DNA of 64,000 bases from Gammaproteobacteria bacterium HGW-Gammaproteobacteria-13 (GCA_002840155.1 PGZH01000001.1:1-64000); one strand, 5' to 3'. Positions 1-8,869 are shown, counted from the first letter of the stretch. A program made the numbers and translations. The notes: generated by a model not told the origin, from the letters alone.

Positions 1-1
1 C

Positions 2-295
2 CGTATTCGGTTGAAGGCTTTTGACCATCGCCTGATCGATCAATCAACCCAGGAAATCGTGGAAACCGCGAAACGTACTGGTGCTCAGGTGCGTGGTCCT
101 ATTCCTCTGCCTACCCGCAAAGAGCGGTTCACCGTACTGACCTCGCCACACGTCAACAAAGACGCGCGTGATCAGTTCGAGATCCGTACTCATAAGCGTG
201 TTCTGGACATCGTCCAGCCAACGGATAAAACCGTTGACGCGCTGATGAAGCTTGATCTTGCGGCTGGTGTGGAAGTGCAGATCAGCCTCGGCTAA
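2..295 (+). CDS. rpsJ: 30S ribosomal protein S10 (partial, 5' end outside window)
   Basis: S10 is a head protein of the 30S subunit and, with NusB, part of the antitermination complex. The frame is open from base 2 (R-I-R-L-K-A-F-D-H) to the stop at 293-295. Known Pseudomonas S10 has 103 residues beginning MQNQQIRIRL, so only about five N-terminal residues lie upstream. The TTG at base 11 is therefore an internal Leu codon, not a start. This is the first gene of the S10 operon; rplC follows after an 84-base gap. Confidence 0.96.
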   Translation, partial: RIRLKAFDHRLIDQSTQEIVETAKRTGAQVRGPIPLPTRKERFTVLTSPHVNKDARDQFEIRTHKRVLDIVQPTDKTVDALMKLDLAAGVEVQISLG

Positions 296-379
296 GACCG
301 CTTTAGGTTTTAGTCGTGTAACGCTCTGAAATGGGCGGCCATAGCGGGTGAAAGCCCCGTACACTCATGAGGTTACAAC

Positions 380-1015
380 ATGACTATTGGTGTAGTCGGT
401 CGAAAGGCGGGTATGACCCGTATTTTCACCGAAGAAGGTGTCTCCATTCCGGTTACGGTCATTGAGATCGAGCCGAATCGCGTCACTCAGTTCAAAACTG
501 AAGAGTCCGATGGCTATCGTGCAGTGCAAGTCACTGTCGGCGAGCGTCGTGCTTCACGTGTCAGCAAGGCGCAAGCCGGTCACTTCGCTAAGGCGAATGT
601 CGCGGCAGGTCGTACTGTTATGGAATTCCGTCTTGAAGAAGGCGAGTACCAGGCAGGTGATCTGATCAACGCTGAAATATTCCAAGCTGGTCAGCTGGTG
701 GATGTCACCGGTCAGTCCAAAGGTAAAGGCTTTGCCGGTACCATCAAGCGTTGGAACTTCCGCGGCCAAGACAACACTCACGGTAACTCCGTGTCCCACC
801 GTGTTCCGGGTTCCATTGGCCAGTGCCAGACTCCGGGTCGCGTATTCAAGGGCAAAAAAATGTCCGGTCATATGGGCGCTGAGCGCGTGACCGTGCAGTC
901 CCTGGAAGTAGTGCGGGTTGACGCTGAACGCAATCTGTTGCTGGTCAAGGGTGCTGTTCCTGGCGCTACTGGCGGCAACCTGGTTGTACGTCCAGCGGCC
1001 AAGGCTCGCGGTTAA
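380..1015 (+). CDS. rplC: 50S ribosomal protein L3
   Basis: L3 is an early-assembly 50S protein whose long loop reaches the peptidyl-transferase centre. The frame encodes 211 residues, the usual Pseudomonas length, starting [16 protein letters not shown]. The conserved central loop ([14 protein letters not shown]) is present; its Gln is the site normally methylated by PrmB. The start ATG follows a GAGG sequence (368-373). It lies between rpsJ and rplD in the standard S10 operon order and shows no damage. Confidence 0.97.
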   Translation: MTIGVVGRKAGMTRIFTEEGVSIPVTVIEIEPNRVTQFKTEESDGYRAVQVTVGERRASRVSKAQAGHFAKANVAAGRTVMEFRLEEGEYQAGDLINAEIFQAGQLVDVTGQSKGKGFAGTIKRWNFRGQDNTHGNSVSHRVPGSIGQCQTPGRVFKGKKMSGHMGAERVTVQSLEVVRVDAERNLLLVKGAVPGATGGNLVVRPAAKARG

Positions 1016-1027
1016 GGGGAAGCTGAC

Positions 1028-1630
1028 ATGCAATTAAATGTAAATGGCGCTCAAGCAATCGAAGTATCCGAAGCCACTTTTGGCGGCGCATACAACGAGA
1101 CCCTGGTTCACCAAGCAGTTGTGGCCTACATGGCCGGCGGCCGTCAGGGCAGCAAGCAGCAGAAGACTCGTTCCGACGTATCCGGTGGCGGTAAGCGCCC
1201 ATGGCGTCAGAAGGGTACCGGCCGTGCTCGTGCAGGTACCACTCGTGGTCCGATCTGGCGTGGCGGTGGTGTGACCTTCGCGGCTCGTCCGCAGAATCAC
1301 GATCAAAAGCTGAACAAGAAAATGTATCGCGCTGCATTGCGTTCGATTCTTGCCGAGCTGGTTCGTACTGATCGTTTGATCGTCGTCGAAGACTTCAGCG
1401 TTGAAGCTCCGAAGACCAAAGAACTGTTGGGCAAGTTGAATGGCATGGGTCTGACCGATGTGCTGATCGTGTCCGATGCTATTGATGAGAATCTGTACCT
1501 GGCTGCGCGCAACCTGCCACACGTCGATGTTCGTGACGTGCAAGGTTCCGACCCGGTCAGTCTGATCGCGTACGAAAAGGTGCTGGTCACCGTTTCTGCC
1601 GTGAAGAAATTCGAGGAGCTGCTGGGATGA
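1028..1630 (+). CDS. rplD: 50S ribosomal protein L4
   Basis: L4 binds 23S rRNA, lines the exit tunnel and in enterobacteria also represses its own operon. The product has 200 residues, full length for Pseudomonas, with the Gly/Arg-rich tunnel loop ([18 protein letters not shown]) near residues 53-70. The ATG at 1028 follows AGGGGAAGC. The stop overlaps the rplW start as ATGA (1627-1630), implying translational coupling. Confidence 0.97.
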   Translation: MQLNVNGAQAIEVSEATFGGAYNETLVHQAVVAYMAGGRQGSKQQKTRSDVSGGGKRPWRQKGTGRARAGTTRGPIWRGGGVTFAARPQNHDQKLNKKMYRAALRSILAELVRTDRLIVVEDFSVEAPKTKELLGKLNGMGLTDVLIVSDAIDENLYLAARNLPHVDVRDVQGSDPVSLIAYEKVLVTVSAVKKFEELLG

Positions 1631-1926
1631 ACCAGGAACGCGTATTTAAAGTGCTGCTTGGCCCGCACATCTCCGAGAAGGCCACGGTTCTCGCTGACAA
1701 GAAAAGTCAGTTCGTTTTCAAGGTTGCAACTGATGCAACCAAGCTGGAAATCAAGAAGGCCGTCGAAAGCCTGTTCAGCGTGAATGTTGCTGCTGTCAAT
1801 ACCGTGAATGTTCTCGGTAAGACCAAGCGCAACGCTCGTGGTCTGGGCAAGCGTAACGACTGGAAGAAAGCGATCATTTCGCTTGAGCCAGGCCAAGATC
1901 TCGATTTCGCCAGCAGTGCTGAGTAA
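1627..1926 (+). CDS. rplW: 50S ribosomal protein L23
   Basis: L23 sits at the peptide exit port and is the docking site for trigger factor and SRP. The 99-residue product ([20 protein letters not shown]) matches the family length and contains the conserved I-S-E-K-A motif near the N-terminus. It starts inside the rplD stop codon (ATGA overlap) and is followed by rplB after 14 bases, as in the standard S10 operon. Confidence 0.97.
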   Translation: MNQERVFKVLLGPHISEKATVLADKKSQFVFKVATDATKLEIKKAVESLFSVNVAAVNTVNVLGKTKRNARGLGKRNDWKKAIISLEPGQDLDFASSAE

Positions 1927-1940
1927 GGAAGGGGTGCATC

Positions 1941-2765
1941 ATGGCAATCGTTAAATGCAAACCGACTTCCCCTGGCCGCCGTTTTGTGGTCAAGGTGGTC
2001 AATCAGGAGCTGCATAAAGGCGCTCCTTACGCTCCGCTGCTTGAGAAGAAGTCGAAGACTGGCGGTCGTAACAACAATGGTCGTATCACCACTCGTCATA
2101 TCGGTGGTGGCCACAAGCAGCATTACCGTCTGGTCGATTTCCGTCGCAATGACAAAGATGGCATTCCAGCCACTGTCGAGCGCATTGAATACGATCCGAA
2201 CCGTACCGCACACATCGCTCTGTTGATGTATGCAGACGGCGAGCGTCGCTACATCATCGCCCCTAAAGGCGTGAGTGCTGGCGATCAGCTGGTAGCTGGC
2301 ATCATGGCTCCGATCAAGCCGGGCAACAGTCTGCAACTGCGCAACATTCCAGTTGGTAGCACTGTTCACGGTATCGAACTGAAGCCGGGCAAAGGTGCTC
2401 AGATCGCTCGTTCCGCTGGTGCTTCGGCTCAGCTGATTGCGCGTGAAGGCGTCTACGTGACCCTGCGTCTGCGTTCCGGTGAAATGCGTAAAGTCCTGGC
2501 TGAATGCCGTGCGACCCTGGGTGAAGTCTCGAACTCCGAGCACAGCCTGCGTTCGCTGGGTAAAGCTGGTGCCAAACGCTGGCGTGGCGTTCGCCCAACC
2601 GTTCGTGGTGTTGCCATGAACCCGGTTGACCACCCACACGGTGGTGGTGAAGGTCGTACCTCTGGTGGTCGTCATCCGGTGTCTCCATGGGGCTTCCCGA
2701 CGAAGGGCGCGAAGACTCGTGGTAACAAACGCACCGACAACATGATCGTCCGTCGTCGCAAGTAA
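1941..2765 (+). CDS. rplB: 50S ribosomal protein L2
   Basis: L2 is a primary 23S rRNA-binding protein needed for subunit association and peptidyl-transferase activity. The 274-residue product carries the conserved C-terminal [14 protein letters not shown] stretch (about residues 224-237), including the His long implicated in activity. The start has a good ribosome site (GGAAGGGG) ending 7 bases before ATG. Length and motifs are intact. Confidence 0.97.
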   Translation: MAIVKCKPTSPGRRFVVKVVNQELHKGAPYAPLLEKKSKTGGRNNNGRITTRHIGGGHKQHYRLVDFRRNDKDGIPATVERIEYDPNRTAHIALLMYADGERRYIIAPKGVSAGDQLVAGIMAPIKPGNSLQLRNIPVGSTVHGIELKPGKGAQIARSAGASAQLIAREGVYVTLRLRSGEMRKVLAECRATLGEVSNSEHSLRSLGKAGAKRWRGVRPTVRGVAMNPVDHPHGGGEGRTSGGRHPVSPWGFPTKGAKTRGNKRTDNMIVRRRK

Positions 2766-2781
2766 ATAGAGGGATACGACA

Positions 2782-3057
2782 GTGCCACGTTCTCTGAAAA
2801 AAGGTCCTTTTATTGATCTTCACCTACTGAAGAAGATCGAAGTGGCGGTGGAAAAGAACGATCGCAAGCCGGTGAAAACCTGGTCGCGTCGTTCGATGAT
2901 CCTGCCACAAATGGTCGGTCTGACCATCGCTGTACACAACGGTCGTCAACATGTCCCAGTTCTGGTGAACGAAGACATGGTCGGTCACAAACTGGGCGAA
3001 TTTGCCGGCACTCGTACCTATCGTGGGCACGTGGCTGACAAGAAAGCCAAGCGTTAA
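2782..3057 (+). CDS. rpsS: 30S ribosomal protein S19
   Basis: S19 forms a complex with S13 at the head of the 30S subunit near the A and P sites. The start is GTG (2782), which gives the canonical N-terminus [17 protein letters not shown]; no ATG fits better, and GAGGG lies 9 bases upstream. The 91-residue length is normal. It sits between rplB and rplV in the S10 operon. Confidence 0.96.
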   Translation: MPRSLKKGPFIDLHLLKKIEVAVEKNDRKPVKTWSRRSMILPQMVGLTIAVHNGRQHVPVLVNEDMVGHKLGEFAGTRTYRGHVADKKAKR

Positions 3058-3068
3058 GGGGTAAGGAA

Positions 3069-3401
3069 ATGGAAGTAGCCGCTAAGTTGTCGGGCGCTCG
3101 CATCTCCGCCCAGAAAGCCCGCTTGGTCGCCGACCAGATCCGCGGGAAGAAGGTGGGCGAAGCGCTCAACCTCCTGGCTTTCAGCAGTAAGAAAGCCGCC
3201 GAGATCATCAAGAAAGTGCTGGAGTCGGCTGTAGCCAACGCCGAGCACAACGAAGGCGCAGACGTTGATGACTTGAAGGTCAGCACCGTTTTCGTCAACG
3301 AAGGGCGTTCGCTGAAGCGCATCATGCCGCGTGCCAAAGGCCGCGCTGATCGCATCGTCAAGCGGTCTTGCCATATCACTGTCAAGGTTGCGGACAAGTA
3401 A
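3069..3401 (+). CDS. rplV: 50S ribosomal protein L22
   Basis: L22 lines the exit tunnel with its beta hairpin and is a macrolide-resistance locus. All 110 residues expected for Pseudomonas are present, ending H-I-T-V-K-V-A-D-K. The C-terminal hairpin (P-R-A-K-G-R-A-D-R) is intact. The start ATG at 3069 follows AAGGGGTAAGGAA. The gene itself is undamaged, but the sequence changes abruptly 9 bases after its stop, where the 5' end of rpsC should be. Confidence 0.96.
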   Translation: MEVAAKLSGARISAQKARLVADQIRGKKVGEALNLLAFSSKKAAEIIKKVLESAVANAEHNEGADVDDLKVSTVFVNEGRSLKRIMPRAKGRADRIVKRSCHITVKVADK

Positions 3402-3415
3402 CGGAGTCGATCAAG

Positions 3416-3988
3416 GTGCGTGAGTATCTCCAAGACAAACTAAAAAGCGCGTCCGTAAGCCGTATCGACATTGCTCGTCCGGCTCAAACTGCACGTATCA
3501 CCATCCACACCGCTCGTCCCGGTATCGTTATCGGTAAGAAAGGTGAAGATGTTGAGAAACTGCGTCAGGACCTGACCAAGCAAATGGGTGTGCCTGTGCA
3601 CATCAATATCGAAGAGATCCGCAAGCCGGAACTCGACGGTATGCTGGTTGCGCAGAGCGTAGCTCAGCAGCTGGAGCGTCGTGTGATGTTCCGTCGCGCC
3701 ATGAAGCGCGCTGTACAGAACGCCATGCGTATTGGTGCCAAGGGCATCAAAATCCAAGTGAGCGGTCGTCTCGGCGGTGCTGAAATTGCACGTACCGAAT
3801 GGTATCGCGAAGGTCGTGTGCCGTTGCACACCCTGCGTGCCGATATCGACTATGCCACGTACGAAGCGCACACCACTTACGGTGTGATCGGTGTCAAGGT
3901 TTGGATCTTCAAAGGCGAAGTAATCGGTGGCCTTAAAGAAGAACTGAAACCTCAAGCGCCTGCGCCTCGTAAAAAAGCTGCTAAGTAA
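3416..3988 (+). CDS. rpsC: 30S ribosomal protein S3, 5'-truncated
   Basis: S3 lies at the mRNA entry tunnel and contributes to helicase activity. Pseudomonas S3 has 228 residues starting MGQKVHPTGIRLG. Here the sequence runs from the rplV stop (3399-3401) through CGGAGTCGA straight into codons equivalent to K38-V39-R40, so about 37 N-terminal codons including the ATG are missing. The type-2 KH domain (V-I-G-K-K-G-E-D) and the C-terminal domain remain. GTG at 3416 is the first plausible start; it lies 9 bases after the retained GGAG and would give 190 residues. Loss of the N-terminal domain should disable an essential protein, so this is either an artefact or a broken copy. The identity is certain; the start is not. 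Confidence 0.85.
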   Translation: MREYLQDKLKSASVSRIDIARPAQTARITIHTARPGIVIGKKGEDVEKLRQDLTKQMGVPVHINIEEIRKPELDGMLVAQSVAQQLERRVMFRRAMKRAVQNAMRIGAKGIKIQVSGRLGGAEIARTEWYREGRVPLHTLRADIDYATYEAHTTYGVIGVKVWIFKGEVIGGLKEELKPQAPAPRKKAAK

Positions 3989-4000
3989 GGAGTACGCAAA

Positions 4001-4414
4001 ATGTTGCAACCAAAGCGTACGAAGTTCCGTAAGCAGATGACCGGCCACAACCGTGGTCTGGCTCAGCGCGGTAGCAAAGTCAGCTTCGGCGAGTTTGCGC
4101 TGAAGTCTGTTGCCCGTGGTCGTCTCACCGCCCGTCAGATTGAGTCCGCTCGTCGTGCTCTGACTCGTCACGTTAAGCGTGGCGGGAAAATCTGGATTCG
4201 CGTCTTCCCGGACAAGCCGATCTCCAAGAAGCCTCTTGAAGTGCGGATGGGTAAAGGGAAGGGTAGCGTTGAATATTGGGTAGCCCAGATCCAGCCAGGC
4301 AAAGTCCTGTATGAGATCGAAGGCGTTTCCGAAGAGTTGGCGCGTGAGGCTTTTGCCCTGGCTGCTGCAAAGCTGCCGCTCGCCACCACTTTTGTTAAGC
4401 GGACGGTGATGTGA
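4001..4414 (+). CDS. rplP: 50S ribosomal protein L16
   Basis: L16 binds 23S rRNA close to the A-site tRNA elbow and is needed late in 50S assembly. The 137-residue product is full length, beginning [25 protein letters not shown] lies 8 bases upstream of ATG. Its TGA (4412-4414) shares one base with the rpmC ATG at 4414, so the two genes are translationally coupled. Confidence 0.97.
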
Positions 4415-4629
4415 TGAAGGCGAATGAACTTCGTGAAAAATCAGCACAGCAGCTGAACGAGCAACTGCTCGGCCTGCTGCGCGACCAGTTCAATCTGCGT
4501 ATGCAGAAAGCAACTGGCCAGTTGGGGCAGTCTCACCTGCTCTCGCAAGTTAAGCGCGACATCGCTCGTGTGAAAACTGTGCTCAACCAGCAGGCAGGTC
4601 ATCACCGTATTGATCGAGCGTCGCGTTAA
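4414..4629 (+). CDS. rpmC: 50S ribosomal protein L29 with aberrant C-terminus
   Basis: L29 is a small exit-port protein that contacts L23. Residues 1-62 ([10 protein letters not shown] ... TVLNQQAG) match Pseudomonas L29, which normally ends one residue later with Lys and a stop. After the GGT codon at 4597-4599 the normal AAG-stop is missing and the frame runs into rpsQ sequence out of frame, adding nine foreign residues (H-H-R-I-D-R-A-S-R) before TAA at 4627-4629. The join deletes the rpmC stop, the intergenic spacer and the rpsQ start. L29 itself could still function; the damage falls mainly on rpsQ. Confidence 0.88.
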
Positions 4630-4798
4630 GCACCCGATCTACGGCAAATATGTCAAGCGTTCGACCAAGCTGCACGCACACGACGAAACCAACCAGAGCA
4701 AGATCGGTGACAAAGTTTCCATTCGCGAAACTCGTCCCGTTGCCAAGACCAAGTCTTGGGCGCTGGTTGAGATCCTCGAACGCGCAGTGGACGTCTAA
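4610..4798 (+). CDS. rpsQ: 30S ribosomal protein S17, 5'-truncated
   Basis: S17 is a primary 16S rRNA-binding protein with an OB fold. Sequence homologous to S17 starts at about 4601 ([12 protein letters not shown]) and continues to the normal C-terminus, but the first 23 or so residues (family start MAEAEKTVRTLTGRVVSDK) are absent. The only in-frame start is a weak TTG at 4610, equivalent to codon 27, with no ribosome site. The missing part is the first strand of the OB fold. It lies between rpmC and rplN as expected. It is probably not functional as written. Confidence 0.8.
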
Positions 4799-4821
4799 GG
4801 GCTAAGGGTCGGAGAAATTAT

Positions 4822-5190
4822 ATGATTCAGACTCAATCCATGCTCGACGTCGCTGACAACAGCGGTGCTCGTCGCGTTATGTGTATCAAGGTGCTGGGCG
4901 GTTCGCACCGCCGTTATGCTGGCATCGGCGACATCATCAAAGTCACCGTTAAGGAAGCAATTCCGCGCGGTAAAGTGAAGAAAGGCCAAGTGATGACTGC
5001 TGTTGTAGTCCGCACTCGTCACGGCGTTCGTCGCCCTGATGGCTCGATCATTCGCTTTGATGGCAACGCTGCTGTTCTGCTGAACAACAAGCAAGAGCCA
5101 ATTGGCACTCGTATTTTTGGGCCAGTGACTCGTGAGCTTCGTACTGAGAAGTTCATGAAGATCGTCTCGCTCGCCCCTGAAGTGCTCTAA
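4822..5190 (+). CDS. rplN: 50S ribosomal protein L14
   Basis: L14 forms part of the subunit interface and binds release and silencing factors. The frame gives 122 residues, the universal bacterial length, beginning [20 protein letters not shown]. The conserved [12 protein letters not shown] motif lies at about residues 31-42. GGAG is 9 bases upstream of ATG. In E. coli rplN is the first gene of the spc operon; no promoter stands out in the 23-base gap here. Confidence 0.97.
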   Translation: MIQTQSMLDVADNSGARRVMCIKVLGGSHRRYAGIGDIIKVTVKEAIPRGKVKKGQVMTAVVVRTRHGVRRPDGSIIRFDGNAAVLLNNKQEPIGTRIFGPVTRELRTEKFMKIVSLAPEVL

Positions 5191-5201
5191 GGAGATCCGA
5201 C

Positions 5202-5516
5202 ATGCAAAAGATTCGTCGTGACGACGAGATCATCGTGATCGCCGGTAAAGACAAAGGTAAGCGTGGCAAGGTGCTCAAGGTTCTCGCTGACGACCGTTTG
5301 GTCGTTGGTGGGATCAACCTGGTGAAGCGCCATACCAAGCCGAACCCGATGTCGGGCGTTCAGGGCGGTATCGTCGAGAAAGAAGCGCCATTGCACGCTT
5401 CTAACGTGGCCATCTTCAATGGCGAAACCAACAAGGCTGACCGCGTTGGTTTCAAAGTAGAAGAAGGTAAAAAAATTCGTGTCTTCAAGTCGACCCAAAA
5501 AGCGGTTGATGCTTGA
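5202..5516 (+). CDS. rplX: 50S ribosomal protein L24
   Basis: L24 initiates 50S assembly and carries a KOW RNA-binding motif, visible here as [13 protein letters not shown] near residues 11-23. The 104-residue length is typical. The ATG at 5202 is preceded by AAGGAG with 8-base spacing. It sits 11 bases after rplN and 20 before rplE in spc-operon order. Confidence 0.97.
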   Translation: MQKIRRDDEIIVIAGKDKGKRGKVLKVLADDRLVVGGINLVKRHTKPNPMSGVQGGIVEKEAPLHASNVAIFNGETNKADRVGFKVEEGKKIRVFKSTQKAVDA

Positions 5517-5536
5517 ACACTGCTAGGTAGAAGACC

Positions 5537-6076
5537 ATGGCACGACTAAAAGAGATTTATCGGAAAGAAATCGCTCCCAAGCTAAAGGAAGAACTTAAGC
5601 TTGATAACGTGATGGAAGTTCCGCGCATCACCAAGATCACCCTTAACATGGGCCTGGGCGAAGCAATCGGTGACAAGAAAATCATCGAGCACGCTGTTGC
5701 CGACCTGGAAAAGATTACCGGTCAGAAAGTCGTTGTGACTCATGCCCGTAAGTCGATTGCAGGCTTCAAGGTTCGTGAGGGCTGGCCGATCGGCGTTAAA
5801 GTAACTCTGCGCCGTGAGCGTATGTACGAGTTCCTGGATCGTCTGCTGTCTATCTCCCTGCCGCGCGTGCGTGACTTCCGCGGCCTGAATGCCAAGTCCT
5901 TCGATGGTCGTGGCAACTACAGCATGGGCGTTAAAGAGCAGATCATCTTCCCGGAAATCGACTACGACAAGATCGATGCTCTGCGTGGTCTGGATATTAC
6001 CCTGACCACCACTGCCCGTACGGATGATGAAGGTCGCGCCTTGCTGCGTGCTTTCAAATTCCCGTTCCGCAACTGA
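5537..6076 (+). CDS. rplE: 50S ribosomal protein L5
   Basis: L5 anchors 5S rRNA in the central protuberance and forms intersubunit bridge B1b with S13. All 179 residues of the family are present, with the conserved N-M-G-L-G-E motif near residue 36 and R-D-F-R-G-L-N near residues 112-118. It is preceded by rplX and followed by rpsN after 13 bases. No anomaly is seen. Confidence 0.97.
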   Translation: MARLKEIYRKEIAPKLKEELKLDNVMEVPRITKITLNMGLGEAIGDKKIIEHAVADLEKITGQKVVVTHARKSIAGFKVREGWPIGVKVTLRRERMYEFLDRLLSISLPRVRDFRGLNAKSFDGRGNYSMGVKEQIIFPEIDYDKIDALRGLDITLTTTARTDDEGRALLRAFKFPFRN

Positions 6077-6089
6077 TTGGAGTTGGATC

Positions 6090-6395
6090 ATGGCCAAAAC
6101 CAGCATGAAAAACCGCGAGCTGAAGCGTCAGCAAACGGTAGCCAAGTACGCTAAGAAGCGTGCCGAGCTGAAAGCTACCATCGCCGATCTGAACGCCAGT
6201 CCAGAAGCGCGTTGGGCAGCACAAGTTGCACTGCAGAAGCAGCCGCGTGACGCCAGCGCTTCGCGCCTGCGTAATCGCTGCCGCATTACCGGTCGTCCGC
6301 ACGGCGTTTATCGCAAGTTCGGTCTGTCGCGTATCAAGCTGCGTGAAGCCGCAATGCGTGGTGATGTACCAGGTCTGGTTAAAGCCAGCTGGTAA
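6090..6395 (+). CDS. rpsN: 30S ribosomal protein S14
   Basis: S14 is a late-assembling 30S head protein. I place the start at ATG 6090 ([15 protein letters not shown]), preceded by GGAG, giving 101 residues; a longer in-frame reading from 6024 would overlap rplE and is not supported. This is the long zinc-independent type: the CxxC pairs of the short S14 are absent and the typical [11 protein letters not shown] motif is present. Unusually, two strong hairpins follow directly, ahead of rpsH. Confidence 0.96.
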   Translation: MAKTSMKNRELKRQQTVAKYAKKRAELKATIADLNASPEARWAAQVALQKQPRDASASRLRNRCRITGRPHGVYRKFGLSRIKLREAAMRGDVPGLVKASW

Positions 6396-6398
6396 AAA

Positions 6399-6425
6399 AC
6401 AAAGCCGGCCTAGTGCCGGCTTTGT
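6399..6425 (+). terminator. Rho-independent terminator after rpsN
   Basis: An 11-bp perfect stem (ACAAAGCCGGC, 5-base loop, GCCGGCTTTGT) starts 4 bases after the rpsN stop and is followed by a short T-containing stretch (CTTAT). It can end or attenuate spc transcription before rpsH. Confidence 0.75.
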
Positions 6426-6434
6426 CTTATCTGT

Positions 6435-6466
6435 GAATCAGGCCCCTTTGGGGCTTGATTCATTTT
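6435..6466 (+). terminator. Second hairpin terminator between rpsN and rpsH
   Basis: GAATCAGGCCCC and GGGGCTTGATTC form a 12-bp stem (one G-T pair) with a TTT loop at 6435-6461, followed by CATTTTT. Together with the hairpin at 6399 this makes a tandem terminator inside what is usually a continuous spc operon. Its right arm overlaps the -35 element of the promoter that follows. Confidence 0.7.
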
Positions 6467-6483
6467 TGATCAGTCTCTAGAAT
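6455..6483 (+). promoter_or_regulatory. Putative sigma-70 promoter for rpsH onward
   Basis: TTGATT (6455-6460) and TAGAAT (6478-6483) are separated by exactly 17 bases and lie about 95 bases upstream of rpsH. The -35 box sits in the descending arm of the preceding terminator hairpin. The same arrangement occurs before rpsM, which supports both. Confidence 0.6.
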
Positions 6484-6578
6484 GCTCGGCTCGCCTGAGC
6501 CTGGGTTCAATTTTTCTCAGAATTCTCAGCGACTGTAGCCGCAAGGCTAATTCTTTTTGTATCAGGAGCGTCTAGCCC

Positions 6579-6933
6579 ATGAGTATGCAGGACCCGTTAG
6601 CGGACATGCTAACTCGTATCCGTAATGCCCAGATGGCTGAAAAGTCCGTCCAAAGTTTTGAAAGACGAAGGTTATATTGCGGGTTATCAGATCAGCGGTG
6701 AAGTTAAGCCGCAGCTGTCCATCGAGCTGAAATACTTCGAAGGCCGTCCGGTTATCGAAGAAGTTAAGCGCGTGAGCCGTCCAGGCCTTCGCCAATACAA
6801 ATCCGTCGATGATCTGCCGAAAGTTCGTGGCGGTCTCGGTGTATCCATCGTCTCCACCAACAAGGGTGTGATGACGGACCGCGCTGCGCGCGCTGCCGGT
6901 GTCGGCGGCGAAGTGCTTTGCACAGTGTTCTAA
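6579..6933 (+). pseudogene. rpsH: 30S ribosomal protein S8, internally deleted and frameshifted
   Basis: S8 organises the central domain of 16S rRNA and represses spc translation in E. coli. The ATG at 6579 begins normally ([24 protein letters not shown]), then at 6650/6651 the sequence jumps to codons equivalent to K38-V39-L40. About 38 bases encoding residues 25-37 are missing and the frame shifts. From 6652 the second frame reads normally to the end (L-C-T-V-F, stop 6931-6933). Neither half makes a complete protein; the upstream frame meets a stop shortly after the join. Gene identity and position are secure. Confidence 0.88.
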
Positions 6934-6945
6934 GGGGGGATAAGC

Positions 6946-7479
6946 ATGTCTCGCGTTGCTAAGAACCCCGTAAAGCTGCCCGCTGGTGTTGAGATCAAAC
7001 TCGCCGGCCAACAGCTTTCGGTAAAGGGTGCCAAGGGCACTCTCGAACTGAACGTTCACTCGTCCGTTGAAGTTCTGCAAGAAGCTGGTGAGCTGCGTTT
7101 CGCTGCTCGCAATGGCGATCAGCAGACTCGTGCAATGGCCGGTACCACTCGCGCCCTGGTCAACAATATGGTGATCGGTGTTAGCACTGGCTTCGAGCGT
7201 AAGCTGCAGCTGGTTGGTGTTGGTTACAAAGCGCAAGCCAAAGGTCAGGTGCTGAACCTCGCTCTCGGCTTCTCCCATCCGATCGACTATGAGTTGCCGG
7301 ACGGTGTAGTTGCTGAAACCCCGAACCAGACCGAGATCCTGATCAAGGGTGTCGACAAACAACTGGTTGGTCAGGTCGCTGCGGAGATTCGTGACTTCCG
7401 TCGTCCTGAACCTTACAAGGGCAAAGGTGTTCGTTACGCTGACGAAGTCGTCCGCCGTAAAGAAGCCAAGAAGAAGTAG
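6946..7479 (+). CDS. rplF: 50S ribosomal protein L6
   Basis: L6 lies near the sarcin-ricin loop and the factor-binding site. The 177-residue product has two tandem L6 folds and the conserved C-terminal signature [11 protein letters not shown] near residues 155-165. GGGGG lies 8 bases upstream of ATG. It is undamaged between the broken rpsH and rplR. Confidence 0.97.
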   Translation: MSRVAKNPVKLPAGVEIKLAGQQLSVKGAKGTLELNVHSSVEVLQEAGELRFAARNGDQQTRAMAGTTRALVNNMVIGVSTGFERKLQLVGVGYKAQAKGQVLNLALGFSHPIDYELPDGVVAETPNQTEILIKGVDKQLVGQVAAEIRDFRRPEPYKGKGVRYADEVVRRKEAKKK

Positions 7480-7489
7480 GGCATAGCAA

Positions 7490-7840
7490 ATGACCGACAA
7501 AAAAGTTACTCGACTGCGTCGCGCTCGCAAAGCACGCCTGAAAATGCACGAGCTCGAAGCCGTGCGTCTCTGCGTGTATCGCTCTTCGCAGCACATCTAT
7601 GCCCAGGTCATTTCGGCCGACGGCAGCAAGGTTCTGGCCAGCGCCTCTACCTTGGACAAAGCACTGCGTGACGGCGCCACTGGCAACGTCGACGCGGCCA
7701 AGAAAGTTGGCGAGCTGGTTGCCGAGCGTGCGAAAGCCGCTGGTGTAACTCAGGTTGCATTCGACCGTTCTGGCTTCAAGTACCACGGCCGCGTCAAGGC
7801 GCTGGCTGATGCTGCTCGTGAAGGCGGGCTGGAGTTCTAA
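7490..7840 (+). CDS. rplR: 50S ribosomal protein L18
   Basis: L18 binds 5S rRNA together with L5 and L25. The product is 116 residues, full length, with the basic N-terminus ([21 protein letters not shown]) and the conserved [26 protein letters not shown] ending. Only three bases separate its stop from the rpsE ATG. Confidence 0.97.
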   Translation: MTDKKVTRLRRARKARLKMHELEAVRLCVYRSSQHIYAQVISADGSKVLASASTLDKALRDGATGNVDAAKKVGELVAERAKAAGVTQVAFDRSGFKYHGRVKALADAAREGGLEF

Positions 7841-7843
7841 GTT

Positions 7844-8249
7844 ATGGCAAATAACGTTGACCGTGGTGGGTGATGGTAAGGGTCGCGTCGGTTTCGGCCG
7901 TGGCAAATCCCGTGAAGTGCCTGCTGCCATCCAGAAAGCGATGGAAGCTGCTCGTCGCAACATGATCCAGGTTGATCTGAACGGCACCACTCTGCAGTAC
8001 GCAATGAAGTCTGCTCATGGCGCCTCCAAGGTGTACATGCAGCCTGCTTCTGAAGGTACCGGCATCATCGCCGGCGGCGCTATGCGTGCCGTTCTGGAAG
8101 TGGCTGGCGTGCAGAACGTTCTGGCTAAGTGCTACGGCTCGACTAACCCAGTGAACGTGGTGTACGCCACTTTCAAAGGTTTGAAAGCTATGCAGTCGCC
8201 AGGTTCTGTTGCGGCTAAGCGTGGCAAGAGCGTCGAGGAGATTCTCTAA
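7844..8249 (+). pseudogene. rpsE: 30S ribosomal protein S5, 5' deletion with frameshift
   Basis: S5 governs decoding accuracy and mRNA entry. The true start ATG (7844, M-A-N-N) is present just after rplR, but four codons later the sequence jumps to codons equivalent to L37-T38-V39 (frame from 7857). Around 95 bases encoding residues 5-36 are gone and the frame shifts, so initiation at 7844 gives only M-A-N-N-V-D-R-G-G before a stop. From 7857 to the stop at 8247-8249 the rest of S5, including the second domain, is intact. The missing part covers much of the N-terminal double-stranded RNA-binding domain. Confidence 0.87.
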
Positions 8250-8251
8250 TC

Positions 8252-8431
8252 ATGGCTAATACCGTAAAAGTCACGCTGATCAAAAGCATGACCGGCCGTA
8301 TCCCCAACCATAAGCTCTGCGTTAAGGGTCTGGGTCTGCGTCGCATCGGTCACACCGTAGAAGTGCTGGATACTCCCGAGAATCGCGGGATGATCAACAA
8401 GGCTTACTACATGCTGCGAGTCGAGGGTTAA
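8252..8431 (+). CDS. rpmD: 50S ribosomal protein L30
   Basis: L30 is a small 50S protein with a ferredoxin-like fold. The frame from ATG 8252 gives 59 residues ([20 protein letters not shown] ... YYMLRVEG), the usual length, with the conserved T-L-I-K-S and G-L-G-L-R-R motifs. It starts two bases after the rpsE stop and ends three bases before rplO, the standard spc order. Confidence 0.95.
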   Translation: MANTVKVTLIKSMTGRIPNHKLCVKGLGLRRIGHTVEVLDTPENRGMINKAYYMLRVEG

Positions 8432-8434
8432 TTC

Positions 8435-8869
8435 ATGTACCTGAACGATTTGAGTCCTGCGCCGGGTTCCCGTCGCGAGAAGCACCGTCCGGGCCGTGGT
8501 ATCGGTAGCGGTTTGGGTAAGACTGGTGGCCGCGGCCACAAAGGTCAGACCTCCCGCTCCGGTGGCACCATTGCTCCGGGTTTCGAAGGCGGCCAGCAGC
8601 CTCTGCACCGCCGTCTGCCTAAGTTCGGTTTCGTTTCTTTGAAGGCTATGGACCGCGCGCAAGTGCGTACCTCCGAGCTGAATAAAATCGAAGGCGGCAT
8701 TGTTACTCTGCAGTCGCTGAAGGATGCCAACCTGATCAACCAAAACGTACAGCGTGTGAAAGTCATGCTGAGCGGTGAAGTTACTCAGGCAGTCACCCTT
8801 AAAGGTATCGCCGTCACCAAAGGTGCGCGCGCGGCTATCGAAGCAGCTGGCGGTAAGTTCGAGGAATAA
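8435..8869 (+). CDS. rplO: 50S ribosomal protein L15
   Basis: L15 is a late-assembly 50S protein with an extended Gly/Arg-rich N-terminus, seen here as [19 protein letters not shown] near residues 21-40. The 144-residue length is normal. The stop TAA (8867-8869) directly abuts the secY ATG at 8870, coupling synthesis of L15 and the translocon channel. Confidence 0.97.
   Translation: MYLNDLSPAPGSRREKHRPGRGIGSGLGKTGGRGHKGQTSRSGGTIAPGFEGGQQPLHRRLPKFGFVSLKAMDRAQVRTSELNKIEGGIVTLQSLKDANLINQNVQRVKVMLSGEVTQAVTLKGIAVTKGARAAIEAAGGKFEE

Noticed and set aside
296-379. A regulatory leader between rpsJ and rplC
   Set aside because: Apart from the ribosome site no stable hairpin or promoter pair was found in these 84 bases.
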